Both the position numbers and the translations under genes were made by a program. Below, piece by piece: positions 27,803-36,711 of a stretch of 64,000 bases of DNA. Source of the stretch: Flavobacterium xinjiangense (lineage in GTDB: Bacteria; Bacteroidota; Bacteroidia; Flavobacteriales; Flavobacteriaceae); NCBI RefSeq assembly GCF_900142885.1, contig NZ_FRCL01000005.1, positions 1 to 64,000 on the forward strand. The letters are read 5' to 3'. Each line of letters begins with the position of its first letter. The first letter of the stretch is position 1. The notes under the pieces are model-generated. The model was not told the DNA's origin and did no database searches. It worked only from the letters and a program-made list of their open reading frames with translations.

Positions 27803-29431
27803 ATGAAAAAAATAATAATAAATATAGTATCCATTTTTGCCCTTCTTTTGATGGTAAATTGTCAGGAAGATGATTTTTCCTTCGGTGCAATAGATACACC
27901 GTCAAATCTTAAAGTGACGGCTGAAATTTTAGGAAAAACAGCCCTTGCTCCAAACGGAGATGGATCTGGAAAAATAAAATTCACTACGGTTGCGGATAAT
28001 GCTATTTCGTATAAATATGTTTTTAGTGATGGAACTTCTGCAAGTGCTCCAAGCGGAATTTTTTTGAAAACATTTACTAAACCTGGCGTAAACACCTATA
28101 CCGTTACTGTTTTGGCCTCTGGTAAAGGGGGTGTGACTTCTAATACGACTCTTGAAGTTACAGTTTTTAGTAGTTTCAAAGATGAAGAAGCGGTGAAATT
28201 TTTAACTGGAGGAACTTCTAAAAAATGGTATTGGGCACAAACGGAAAAAGGACATTTAGGAGTTGGTCCAAATGTACCTTGGTCTGATCCTGTTTTTGGA
28301 ACAAAAAATTATTACCCAGATTTTTATGGAGCTGCCGCTAACGAAAAATCGGCTACTTGTTTATATAACAGCGTAATGACTTTTTCTTTGGCAGGTGACC
28401 AAATTAAATTTAATTTAGACAATCAAGGCTCTACATTTTATAATGGCTCTATTAAAGGTGGCGATGACGCTTGTTATGCCTTAAATACTGCAGGAGATAA
28501 AATTGTTACATTAAGTCCTTCTGAGTCTTTTGTAACTATGAATCCAGATCATCTGACCCAAACAAGAGGTACAATGATCAATATTACTGATGGTGGTTTT
28601 ATGGGCTATTTTATAGGAGCAAGTTCGTATGAAATATTATCGATTACGGAGAATCGAATGGTCGTAAGAGCAGTTATGCCTGGAAATACGTTCTTAGCGT
28701 GGTACCATATATTTACAACTACTCCTCCAAATCAAGTACCTGCAACAAATTATACAAAACTAGTTTTTGAAGATAATTTTGATACAGCTGGCGCTCCCGA
28801 TCCTACAAAGTGGGCATATGACCTAGGTGCTGGTGGCTGGGGTAATGAAGAAGCACAAACCTATACTAGTGCAGCAGAAAATGTAATTGTCCAAGGTGGA
28901 AATTTGAAAATAACTGCTAAAAAAGCGGGTTCAGGTTATACTTCTACGAGATTGAAATCGGAAAATAAATTTGAATTCACCTATGGTAAAATTGAGGTTC
29001 GTGCTAAATTACCTACTGGAGGAGGTACATGGCCAGCTATATGGATGTTGGGTCAGGATTATGCAACAAATACATGGCCAGGATGTGGGGAAATAGATAT
29101 TATGGAACATAAAGGAAATCAGCCTAATGTTATTTATGGAACGCTTCATTATCCCGGACATTCTGGAGGAAGTGGTGATGGAAAGACAACAACAATTACG
29201 AACGCTTCTACTGAGTTTCATGTGTACAAAGCCATTTGGAGTCCAGCAGCGGTTCAACTATTTGTCGATGACAAACTGTTCCATACTGTAGTAAACAGTA
29301 GTTCTTTGCCTTTTAATAAAGATTTCTTCTTAATTTTAAATGTTGCAATGGGAGGAACTTTTGGAGGAGCCATTGACGCCGCCTTTACGCAATCTTCTAT
29401 GGAGATTGATTATGTGAGAGTGTATCAATAG
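27803..29431 (+). CDS. GH16 endo-beta-glucanase lipoprotein with PKD-like and extra domain, 542 aa
   Basis: Surface-anchored (lipobox VNC, Cys20) glycoside hydrolase family 16 enzyme. A PKD-like module covers about residues 30-120. A module of about 180 residues follows (LTGGTSKKWYWAQTEKGHLG to AWYHIF) that I cannot assign to a named fold. The GH16 domain begins near residue 312 (KLVFEDNFD) with catalytic EIDIME at E430, D432 and E435. The GH16 surface WGNEEAQTYTS and FTYGKIEVRAKLP fit laminarinase-like members. A beta-1,3- or mixed-linked glucanase is the best guess. It lies 11 bases after the glycan-binding gene and is probably the first enzyme to cut the polymer. Confidence 0.9.
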   Translation: MKKIIINIVSIFALLLMVNCQEDDFSFGAIDTPSNLKVTAEILGKTALAPNGDGSGKIKFTTVADNAISYKYVFSDGTSASAPSGIFLKTFTKPGVNTYTVTVLASGKGGVTSNTTLEVTVFSSFKDEEAVKFLTGGTSKKWYWAQTEKGHLGVGPNVPWSDPVFGTKNYYPDFYGAAANEKSATCLYNSVMTFSLAGDQIKFNLDNQGSTFYNGSIKGGDDACYALNTAGDKIVTLSPSESFVTMNPDHLTQTRGTMINITDGGFMGYFIGASSYEILSITENRMVVRAVMPGNTFLAWYHIFTTTPPNQVPATNYTKLVFEDNFDTAGAPDPTKWAYDLGAGGWGNEEAQTYTSAAENVIVQGGNLKITAKKAGSGYTSTRLKSENKFEFTYGKIEVRAKLPTGGGTWPAIWMLGQDYATNTWPGCGEIDIMEHKGNQPNVIYGTLHYPGHSGGSGDGKTTTITNASTEFHVYKAIWSPAAVQLFVDDKLFHTVVNSSSLPFNKDFFLILNVAMGGTFGGAIDAAFTQSSMEIDYVRVYQ

Positions 29432-29460
29432 AAAGAATACATAATGTTTTAAATCTAAGG

Positions 29461-29482
29461 AGGCCGGTTCTTTAGCCGGCCT
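29461..29482 (+). terminator. GC-rich hairpin inside the glucan operon
   Basis: AGGCCGG (29461-29467) pairs with CCGGCCT (29476-29482) around an eight-base loop and is followed by TTTATAATTT. It lies between the GH16 and GH3 genes and may attenuate transcription or protect the upstream mRNA end. Confidence 0.65.
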
Positions 29483-29508
29483 TTATAATTTATTCAAAAA
29501 GGAGACAA

Positions 29509-31809
29509 ATGAGAAATAATTCGCTGTTAACATCATTCGCTATTGCAACTTTAATATTATCTGGTTGCAGTAAAAAAATCACACAATCTTCTACTGCTTT
29601 TTCAAAAGAAAATATACTAGAACGAAAAGTGGACTCTGTTCTTAAACTGATGACATTAGCCGAAAGAGTGGGACAGCTTAACCAATACAATGGATTCTGG
29701 GATATAACAGGTCCGACTCCCAAAGAAGGTCAAGCAGCAAAAAAATACGATGACCTCAAAAAGGGATTGGTGGGTTCTATGCTTAACGTAAAAGGAGTCA
29801 AGGACGTGAAGGCCTTGCAAAAAATTGCTATTGAAGAAACGCGCTTGGGCATTCCTCTAATTTTTGGGTTTGATGTCATTCATGGATATAAAACGATTAG
29901 TCCAATTCCATTAGCAGAATCTGCCAGTTGGGATATGGAAGCGATTAGAAAATCAGCGGCAATTGCAGCCGAGGAAGCCGCCGCAGTGGGGCTAAATTGG
30001 ACTTTCGCACCTATGGTTGATATTGCACGTGATGCCCGTTGGGGGAGAGTTATGGAGGGTGCAGGTGAAGATCCTTATTTAGGAAGCAAGATTGCAGTAG
30101 CCCGTGTCAAAGGTTTTCAAGGGGATGATTTAGCCGCTACAAATACTATTTTGGCTTGCGCCAAACATTTCGCAGGTTATGCTTTTGCGGAAGCGGGAAG
30201 AGATTATAACACAGTTGATGTGAGTGAAACTACGTTGCAGAATACTATTTTTCCTCCTTTTAAGGCAGCAGTTGATGCAGGTGTAAGAACATTTATGAAT
30301 TCCTTTAATGAATTGAACGGAATTCCTGCAACTGGAAACCCTTATTTGCAAAGACAAATATTAAAAGGCGACTGGAAATTTGACGGTTTTGTTGTTTCGG
30401 ATTGGGGTTCTATAAACGAAATGATTTCACACGGTTACGCTAAAGACAGTAAACAAGCAGCTGAAATAGCAATCAACGCTGGTTCTGATATGGATATGGA
30501 ATCCAGTGCTTATGTGGAGCACTTGGTAACATTGGTTAAAGAAGGCAAAGTAAAAGAAAGTCTAATTGATGATGCCGCAAAAAGAATTCTGAAAGTGAAA
30601 TTCGAGTTGGGTTTATTTGATGATCCTTATAAATACTGTGATGAAACCCGCGAAAAAGAAACAGTTGGAAAAGCTGAATTCCAACAAGGTGTTTTAGATA
30701 TGGCAAAAAAATCGATTGTCTTGCTAAAAAACGAAAAAGAGTTGCTTCCCTTGAAAAAATCAGGACAAAAGATCGCTTTGATTGGTGCATTGGCTAACGA
30801 TAAAACGAGTCCTTTAGGGAGTTGGAGAATCGCTGCTGATGATAATTCTGCCGTTTCAGTACTTGAAGGACTGCAAAATTATAAAGGAAACCAACTCACT
30901 TATGCAAAGGGGGCAGATGTAGCTGCAGGTAGAACACAGTTTATTTGGGAGACTAAAATCAACATGAAGGATAAGAGCGGGTTTGCAGAAGCAATTGCAG
31001 TTGCAAAACAAGCTGATGTAGTTGTGATGGTACTTGGAGAACACGGATTGCAATCCGGAGAAGGAAGAAGCAGAGCTGATTTAGGTTTGCCAGGTGTGCA
31101 ACAAGAATTATTAGAAGCTATTTTTAAAGTCAATCCTAATATTGTTTTGGTTTTAAATAATGGCCGTCCATTAGCAATTCCGTGGGCGGAGGAGCATATT
31201 CCGTCTATTGTAGAAGCTTGGCAATTGGGAACGCAAAGCGGTAATGCCATTGCGCAAGTTTTATATGGAGATTACAACCCAAGTGGAAAACTACCAATGA
31301 CTTTTCCGAGAAATGTGGGACAAGTGCCTATTTATTATAATTATAAAAATACCGGAAGACCGGTTATGAATGAGCCAGAAAGTGTTTTTTGGTCACACTA
31401 TATAGACGAAAAAAATACGCCTCTATATCCTTTTGGTTATGGATTGAGTTACTCAAAATTTGAATATTCTGATTTGCAATTAAGCAACAGTTCTTTTTCT
31501 AAAAACGGAAAAATTGAAGTTTCAATTAAAGTAAAAAACTCTGGAAAAGTTGCCGGAAAAGAAGTGGTTCAACTGTACATTAGAGATTTAATAGGAAGTA
31601 TAACCAGACCCGTTCAGGAACTTAAAGGTTTTGAAATGATCGAATTGCAACCTAATGAAACCAAAACAGTTACTTTTACAATTGATGAAAAAACAATTGA
31701 GTTCTTTACAGCTAAATTAAAGTGGGAAGCGGAACCAGGAGATTTTAAAGTTTTTATAGGCGGAAGCTCTGCAAAGACTATTCAGGGTAATTTTCAATAT
31801 TCTAACTAA
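29509..31809 (+). CDS. GH3 beta-glucosidase (BglX-like) lipoprotein, 766 aa
   Basis: Releases glucose from short beta-glucans. Lipobox LSGC (Cys20). The GH3 N-terminal barrel has GQLNQYNGFWDITG, GFDVIHGYKTISPIPL, WGRVMEGAGEDPYLGS and KHFAGYAFAEAGRDYN. The nucleophile is Asp298 in VVSDWGS. The C-terminal sandwich has GEHGLQSGEGRSRADLGLPG and the final fibronectin-III-like part FTIDEKTIEFFTAKLKWEAEPGDFKVFIGGSS. Length and domain order match BglX. It should act after the GH16 enzymes, in the periplasm or at the outer membrane. Confidence 0.93.
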   Translation: MRNNSLLTSFAIATLILSGCSKKITQSSTAFSKENILERKVDSVLKLMTLAERVGQLNQYNGFWDITGPTPKEGQAAKKYDDLKKGLVGSMLNVKGVKDVKALQKIAIEETRLGIPLIFGFDVIHGYKTISPIPLAESASWDMEAIRKSAAIAAEEAAAVGLNWTFAPMVDIARDARWGRVMEGAGEDPYLGSKIAVARVKGFQGDDLAATNTILACAKHFAGYAFAEAGRDYNTVDVSETTLQNTIFPPFKAAVDAGVRTFMNSFNELNGIPATGNPYLQRQILKGDWKFDGFVVSDWGSINEMISHGYAKDSKQAAEIAINAGSDMDMESSAYVEHLVTLVKEGKVKESLIDDAAKRILKVKFELGLFDDPYKYCDETREKETVGKAEFQQGVLDMAKKSIVLLKNEKELLPLKKSGQKIALIGALANDKTSPLGSWRIAADDNSAVSVLEGLQNYKGNQLTYAKGADVAAGRTQFIWETKINMKDKSGFAEAIAVAKQADVVVMVLGEHGLQSGEGRSRADLGLPGVQQELLEAIFKVNPNIVLVLNNGRPLAIPWAEEHIPSIVEAWQLGTQSGNAIAQVLYGDYNPSGKLPMTFPRNVGQVPIYYNYKNTGRPVMNEPESVFWSHYIDEKNTPLYPFGYGLSYSKFEYSDLQLSNSSFSKNGKIEVSIKVKNSGKVAGKEVVQLYIRDLIGSITRPVQELKGFEMIELQPNETKTVTFTIDEKTIEFFTAKLKWEAEPGDFKVFIGGSSAKTIQGNFQYSN

Positions 31810-31815
31810 AACTAA

Positions 31816-32571
31816 ATGAAGAAAATTTTAATACTATTGTTTATTGGACATTTTTGTTTGGCACAACAAACAAAAAGAAAATTAGTTTGGGAGGAGAATT
31901 TCAACGGAAAGACTTTAAACAAAGAAAACTGGAATATTGAGATTGGTGATGGTTGCCCTAATTGTGGTTGGGGAAATAATGAAAGGCAACTATATACGGA
32001 TGAAAACCATAAATTATCGAAAGGAAAGCTTGTTATCACAGCTAAGAAAGAAGGAGCGAAATACACTTCGACAAGAATAACGACAAAAAGTAAAAAAGAG
32101 TTTCAGTACGGTCGTTTTGAAGCACGAGCTAAATTACCTGTTGGTCATGGTATTTGGCCAGCTTTCTGGATGTTAGGGTCAAATATTAGTGAAGTTGGTT
32201 GGCCTAAATCTGGCGAAATTGATATTCTGGAATATATTGGCAGAGAGCCTCATATGGTATTTACAACCTTGCATACGCAAGACAGTCATGGTAATAGCGT
32301 TAATACCAAGAAAACAAACTTTCCAGATATTGAAAAAGGGTTTCATATCTACGCTTTGGATTGGTCAAAAGACAAAATGGATTTTTTTGTAGATGATGTA
32401 TTAGTTTATACTTTTAATCCAATGGATAAAAACGAAAATACCTGGCCTTTCAATCAACCATTCTATTTTATTATTAATATGGCTATTGGAGGAAATTTTG
32501 GAGGCCCTAAAGTCGATGATGGCATTTTTCCGCAAGATTTTATTGTGGATTATGTAAGAGTTTATCAATAA
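31816..32571 (+). CDS. GH16 endo-beta-glucanase, secreted, 251 aa
   Basis: Single-domain GH16 enzyme with an ordinary signal peptide (KKILILLFIGHFCLAQ). The catalytic motif EIDILE has E134, D136 and E139. GNNERQLYTDENHKLSKGKL, FQYGRFEARAKLPVGHGIWPAFWMLG and HIYALDWSKDKMDFFVDDV are typical of laminarinase-like GH16. Unlike the GH16 at 27803 it has no lipobox and no extra domains, so it probably works in the periplasm on imported oligosaccharides. It starts six bases after the GH3 stop. It is the last gene of the locus. Confidence 0.92.
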   Translation: MKKILILLFIGHFCLAQQTKRKLVWEENFNGKTLNKENWNIEIGDGCPNCGWGNNERQLYTDENHKLSKGKLVITAKKEGAKYTSTRITTKSKKEFQYGRFEARAKLPVGHGIWPAFWMLGSNISEVGWPKSGEIDILEYIGREPHMVFTTLHTQDSHGNSVNTKKTNFPDIEKGFHIYALDWSKDKMDFFVDDVLVYTFNPMDKNENTWPFNQPFYFIINMAIGGNFGGPKVDDGIFPQDFIVDYVRVYQ

Positions 32572-32584
32572 GATATTTGATATT

Positions 32585-32617
32585 ATAATGCCTGATTTTT
32601 TAATAATCGAGCATTAT
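32585..32617 (+). terminator. Possible terminator of the glucan operon
   Basis: ATAATGC (32585-32591) pairs with GCATTAT (32611-32617), with a second inner pairing of TGATT and AATC. It is AT-rich and weak. The gene-free stretch 32572-32931 also holds a small GTTGT/ACAAC hairpin near 32657-32675 and the sigma-factor promoter. Confidence 0.5.
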
Positions 32618-32803
32618 TTATATTGTCACTATATTTCTTGTTAAATAGAATTTTAGGTTGTATTTTTTTACAACTTTGAAATAAGGATTTAAAAAATAAA
32701 TACATTTCAATTTGTAATTGCTCTTAAGACAGTCATTTAACTTAAAGTAATACTTTAAATTTTAACAAATTTTACCTTTAAATGTTAATTTTTCTTAATT
32801 TTA

Positions 32804-32836
32804 TTTGCTTCCTAAAAAAAATATTTGCTAAATTTG
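32804..32836 (+). promoter_or_regulatory. Predicted promoter of the sigma-factor gene
   Basis: TTTG at 32804-32807 and TAAATTTG at 32829-32836, with 21 bases between them, match the Bacteroidota -33/-7 consensus. The predicted leader is about 90 bases. Confidence 0.6.
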
Positions 32837-32931
32837 AGCATTAAATAACACTAACATTATTAGCCTATACTATAACATTACTTTTTAGAGAAAATTTCTC
32901 CAATTTTAATTAACAACTAAAAGGTATAACT

Positions 32932-33516
32932 ATGGCTAATACACAACTTCCCGACGCTTCGTTGGTTCAGGATTATGTTTCCGGTAATGAAAATGCCTTG
33001 GCTGCATTAATCAAAAGACACGAATCAAAAATTTATGGTTTTATATATTCTAAAATCTCTGATAGAGATATTTCGAATGATATTTTTCAAGATACTTTTA
33101 TTAAAGTAATTAGAACTTTAAAATCAAATTCTTATAATGAAGAAGGGAAATTTCTACCTTGGGTAATGCGTATTTCACATAATCTGATAGTTGATCATTA
33201 TAGAAAAACTAAAAAAATGCCAATGTTTAGAGAAACAGAGGAATTTTCTATTTTTTCAATAATGTCTGATGATTCACTTTCGATAGAAAATAAAATAATT
33301 TCAGAACAAGTCGAGATGGATATAAAGCGATTGATTGAAGAATTGCCTGTAGATCAAAAAGAAGTTTTAGTGATGAGGATGTACCAGGATATGAGTTTTA
33401 AAGAAATTTCCGAGGTAACTGGTGTAAGCATAAATACTGCTTTAGGAAGAATGCGTTATGCATTAATGAATATGAGAAAAGTTATCGATAAACATCAAAT
33501 TGTTTTGACGAATTAA
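32932..33516 (+). CDS. RNA polymerase sigma factor, sigma-70 family ECF-like, 194 aa
   Basis: Two-domain sigma factor. Region 2 is seen at about 20-95 (LIKRHESKIYGFIYSKISDRDISNDIFQDTFIKV and FLPWVMRISHNLIVDHYRKTKK), and region 4 at about 130-185 (LPVDQKEVLVMRMYQDMSFKEISEVTGVSINTALGRMRYALM). No anti-sigma gene of the usual membrane type follows. Instead a 47-aa reading frame starts 51 bases downstream. It has its own predicted housekeeping-type promoter and a leader of about 90 bases. I recognise it as widely conserved in flavobacteria; regulon unknown. Confidence 0.9.
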   Translation: MANTQLPDASLVQDYVSGNENALAALIKRHESKIYGFIYSKISDRDISNDIFQDTFIKVIRTLKSNSYNEEGKFLPWVMRISHNLIVDHYRKTKKMPMFRETEEFSIFSIMSDDSLSIENKIISEQVEMDIKRLIEELPVDQKEVLVMRMYQDMSFKEISEVTGVSINTALGRMRYALMNMRKVIDKHQIVLTN

Positions 33517-33567
33517 CAATAAATCGAAACTTGCTCCGTTGTAATATAAAAACAAATTTATTACAAT

Positions 33568-33711
33568 ATGGCAAAAATTTACTCTAAAAAATCATTAGTT
33601 GCTAAGACAATGAAACCTAGCAAAGAAATCGTTTCTTTTTTATTGAGTTATTCAAAAGCGTTAAGTATTATAAAAATCGATGATAAAAGTTTCGAAATTA
33701 TAGCTAACTAA
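33568..33711 (+). CDS. Small conserved-looking ORF after the sigma factor, 47 aa
   Basis: Encodes MAKIYSKKSLVAKTMKPSKE and continues to KIDDKSFEIIAN. It begins with ATG 51 bases after the sigma-factor stop and ends in TAA. It has a basic N-terminal half (seven K/R) and a C-terminal helix-like SFLLSYSKALSIIKI. No membrane helix or signal peptide. The coding pattern is good for such a short frame. It could be a small regulator or partner of the sigma factor (inference). A weak hairpin AACATCC/GGATGTT (33713-33740) may end the transcript. Confidence 0.65.
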   Translation: MAKIYSKKSLVAKTMKPSKEIVSFLLSYSKALSIIKIDDKSFEIIAN

Positions 33712-33824
33712 AACATCCCACAAATGCTGTCGGATGTTATTTATCAGAAAAATTCAAGGTTCTATTTTTTAGGACTTGAATAACCAGATTCCACTACTTT
33801 TATTTTTAAAATTAGTGGAATCTC

Positions 33825-34490
33825 CTATTTTAATAAGCTGTATTTTTTGGAATATTCATCTAAAACGGTCTTCCTCCCAATTGTTTTGGTAATAATGTCC
33901 TTTTCTAAATCCCAACCACGCGCTGGTGAATATTGCCGTCCGTACCAAATAATTTGTAAGTGTAAATCATTCCATATTTCCTCCGGAAAAATACGTTTTG
34001 CATCTTTTTCTGTTTGAACCACATTTTTTCCATTCGTCAAATTCCATCGATACATCAAGCGATGGATGTGCGTATCAACTGGAAAAGCAGGAACTCCAAA
34101 AGCCTGAGACATCACCACACTTGCGGTTTTATGACCCACAGCCGGTAATTCTTCTAAAAATTCAAAACTCTGAGGTACTTTTCCGCAGTGTTTATCAATT
34201 AAAATATGAGACAAACCGTGAATTCCTTTTGATTTCATTGGCGATAAGCCACAAGGACGTATGATTTCCTTAATCTGTTCCACGGAAAGTTTAACCATAT
34301 CATAGGGATTATCCGCTTTAGCAAAAAGCAAAGGCGTAATTTGATTCACGCGAACATCCGTGCATTGTGCCGAAAGTAAAACCGCAATCAGTAAAGTATA
34401 AGGGTCTTTATGATTCAGCGGAATAGGAATCGTTGGGTATAATTCATTTAACGTATTTATAACAAACGTTACGCGCTCTTGTTTATTCAT
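33825..34490 (-). CDS. nth: Endonuclease III homologue lacking the iron-sulfur loop, 221 aa
   Basis: DNA glycosylase/AP-lyase of base excision repair. The helix-hairpin-helix LPAVGHKTASVV carries the catalytic lysine, and FPVDTHIHRL carries the catalytic aspartate. The N-terminal part (LIAVLLSAQCTDVRVNQITP) is canonical. The usual C-terminal 4Fe-4S loop (C-x6-C-x2-C-x5-C) is missing: the only cysteines are near residues 43, 80 and 98, and the end reads YGRQYSPARGWDLEKDIITK. This seems a lineage feature of flavobacterial Nth rather than truncation, since length is normal (about 210-220). It is alone on its strand. Confidence 0.9.
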   Translation of the reverse strand: MNKQERVTFVINTLNELYPTIPIPLNHKDPYTLLIAVLLSAQCTDVRVNQITPLLFAKADNPYDMVKLSVEQIKEIIRPCGLSPMKSKGIHGLSHILIDKHCGKVPQSFEFLEELPAVGHKTASVVMSQAFGVPAFPVDTHIHRLMYRWNLTNGKNVVQTEKDAKRIFPEEIWNDLHLQIIWYGRQYSPARGWDLEKDIITKTIGRKTVLDEYSKKYSLLK

Positions 34491-34578
34491 TATTCATTAA
34501 ATTTGAGCTGTAAAGAAAATCAATTTCAGTCTCATTTGCAAAATTCGAAATTGTTCAATTCAAATAAATCAAAAAAAA

Positions 34579-35031
34579 ATGACAACATTAAAAAAAGGAG
34601 ATAAAGCACCCGACTTTTCTGGTCTGGACCAAGACGGAAAATCACATCAATTAACAGATTATAAAGGAAAAAAATTAGTGGTTTTCTTTTATCCAAAGGC
34701 AAATACACCAGGTTGTACCGCCGAGGCTTGTGATCTTAGAGATAATTTTGAACGTTTTAAAGCCAATAATTATGAACTTCTGGGTGTAAGTGCTGATGCA
34801 CAAAAGGCTCAGGCTAAGTTCAAAGAAAAATATGACTTTCCGTTTCCATTATTAGCTGACGAGGATAAATCTGTTATTGAGGCTTTTGGCGTCTGGGGTC
34901 CCAAAAAATTCATGGGAAAAGAATATGACGGAATTCATAGAACTACTTTTGTAATAGATGAAAACGGAATTATTGATGAGGTAATTTCTGATGTAAAAAC
35001 TAAAGCACATGCTGCTCAAATACTCAAGTAA
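34579..35031 (+). CDS. bcp: Thioredoxin-dependent thiol peroxidase (Bcp/PrxQ), 150 aa
   Basis: Peroxiredoxin that reduces peroxides with thioredoxin. The peroxidatic Cys46 lies in FFYPKANTPGCTAEAC and the resolving Cys51 is five residues later, the PrxQ arrangement. FPLLADEDKSVIEAFGVWG and GIHRTTFVIDENGII are also typical. Soluble, with no signal peptide. Length is normal. It is divergent from nth with 88 bases between the starts. Downstream, 35032-35164 holds no gene; a weak AAAGCC/GGCTTT pairing may end the transcript. Confidence 0.93.
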   Translation: MTTLKKGDKAPDFSGLDQDGKSHQLTDYKGKKLVVFFYPKANTPGCTAEACDLRDNFERFKANNYELLGVSADAQKAQAKFKEKYDFPFPLLADEDKSVIEAFGVWGPKKFMGKEYDGIHRTTFVIDENGIIDEVISDVKTKAHAAQILK

Positions 35032-35164
35032 GTTTTCATGTTTCAGAAAAAAAGCCTAGAACGATATATTTTATCTTTCTTGGCTTTCTATTACATGAAT
35101 TTAATTTTCTTCTTTGTCTCTTTAGTCTATCTGATCACTGCGACTGAACACTGAATGCTATACA

Positions 35165-36625
35165 TTAATTGCTGATTTTTAAGAGTTTATTTGGGTCATA
35201 CCCAAAAAGTTGATGTTCCTTAATGATTTCTGCAATTCCTGAAGGAAGCATAGTTTCCCAACCTGGTTTTCCATGGTTAATCATGTTTAGCACTTCTCGA
35301 GAGAATACTTCCAGAATGTCTGGATCATAATCAACAATATCAACAACTTTTCCATTGAACTTGAAGAATTTGTATAGTTCTTTCATTCTAGGATGCACTT
35401 TCAAATTGTCTGAGGTAATAATTTCGCCGTTTTCACCAATCATAGGATATAAGAAAACTTTCATATCACGGTAAAATAATTTCCCAAAAGCTTCCAGAAT
35501 TCCACCGCTTAAATGACGATAGTATTTTTCGTCAAAAATATCAACCAAGTTATTTACACCCATCGCTAATCCCATTCGTGCTTTGGTATAATTGGCAAAG
35601 TATTCGACTACTTTATAATATTCCTGGAAATTAGAAATCATTACTGTTTGTCCTAACGAACAGAGTAATTCAGCTCTATCCATAAAATCTCTCTCATCGA
35701 TTTCACCATCGGAACGTAAGTTTGATAAGGTGATTTCGAAAATTACAAGTGTATTTTCTTCATCTACTTTATTCTCGTTTAGAAACATTTTTAATGATTT
35801 CTCATACATGTCCATGTTCACTTTCGTAACAGGACGAAAGCTACCTCTAAAGGCAAGAATATTTTTTTTGTATAAAATGGCAGCAGGAAGGATATTTTTC
35901 CCATCTGGATTAAACATCACCGCGTCAGTCATTCCATTTTTGACTAGTTGTAAACTCATCAAACGATTATCAACATCTGCAAAGCGTGGCCCCGAGAAAT
36001 TGATGGTATCTATTTCTAACTGATCCTTATCTAGATGGTCGTATAAATAACGCAACAATCGTTTTGGGTCATTGTATTTGTAGTAGGCGCCGTAAATAAG
36101 ATTTACACCAAGAATACCAAGGGTTTCCTGTTGTAATCGCACATCAGTCTCCTTAAAACGGATATGAATTATAATTTCATTATAATCTTCATCCGGTTCA
36201 ATTTGATATCTAATACCAACCCATCCATGTCCTTTAAATTGTTTTGCAAAATCGATAGTTGCTACAGTGTTAGCATAGCTGAAAAACATTTTATTGGGAT
36301 GTTTCTCTCTACTTAATCGTTCTTCAATTAATTGACCTTCGAAGGTTAGCATTTTTTTTAGTCGGCTTTCCGTAACATAACGGCCATCTTTCTCTATTCC
36401 GTAAACGGCATCACTAAAATCCTTGTCATACGCTGACATTGCTTTTGCGATTGTACCTGATGAACCTCCAGCTCTAAAAAAATGTCTGACAGTTTCTTGT
36501 CCGGCACCAATTTCGGCAAAAGTTCCGTAGATGTTTTCATTCAGGTTAATACGAAGTGCCTTGTCTTTTGTAGAAGGAATTTGCTCGATGACTTTGTCAC
36601 CTTTTAGTTTTATTTCAGTACCCAT
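35165..36625 (-). CDS. Conserved protein of unknown function, 486 aa
   Basis: Large soluble protein with no signal peptide or membrane helix. It shows GTFAEIGAGQETVRHFFRAGGSSGTIAKAMSAYD near residues 34-67, then a helical/beta core with DRAELLCSLGQTVMISNFQEYYKVVEYFANYTKARMG and a C-terminal DYDPDILEVFSREVLNMI. I recall such proteins being named nicotinate-nucleotide adenylyltransferase by automated pipelines, but I see no nucleotidyltransferase HxGH or KMSKS-like motif, so I do not adopt that name. The conserved GAGQETVRHFFRAGG stretch may be a ligand loop. It is alone on its strand, divergent from the MBL gene. Confidence 0.75.
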   Translation of the reverse strand: MGTEIKLKGDKVIEQIPSTKDKALRINLNENIYGTFAEIGAGQETVRHFFRAGGSSGTIAKAMSAYDKDFSDAVYGIEKDGRYVTESRLKKMLTFEGQLIEERLSREKHPNKMFFSYANTVATIDFAKQFKGHGWVGIRYQIEPDEDYNEIIIHIRFKETDVRLQQETLGILGVNLIYGAYYKYNDPKRLLRYLYDHLDKDQLEIDTINFSGPRFADVDNRLMSLQLVKNGMTDAVMFNPDGKNILPAAILYKKNILAFRGSFRPVTKVNMDMYEKSLKMFLNENKVDEENTLVIFEITLSNLRSDGEIDERDFMDRAELLCSLGQTVMISNFQEYYKVVEYFANYTKARMGLAMGVNNLVDIFDEKYYRHLSGGILEAFGKLFYRDMKVFLYPMIGENGEIITSDNLKVHPRMKELYKFFKFNGKVVDIVDYDPDILEVFSREVLNMINHGKPGWETMLPSGIAEIIKEHQLFGYDPNKLLKISN

Positions 36626-36711
36626 TTTGTTTTAAATATGGCTAATATGTTACAAAGTTAGTTAAAATGGTTTCTAATGAAGGAGAAATAAACCTATTTT
36701 TGTAAAAAATT

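Noticed and set aside
27803..32571. Type IX secretion signals on the glucan enzymes
   Set aside because: The proteins end with their catalytic or sandwich domains; no C-terminal secretion domain is visible. Lipoboxes or plain signal peptides explain export.
35165..36625. Nicotinate-nucleotide adenylyltransferase
   Set aside because: No HxGH-type or other nucleotidyltransferase motif; size is far from the roughly 200 aa of that enzyme.
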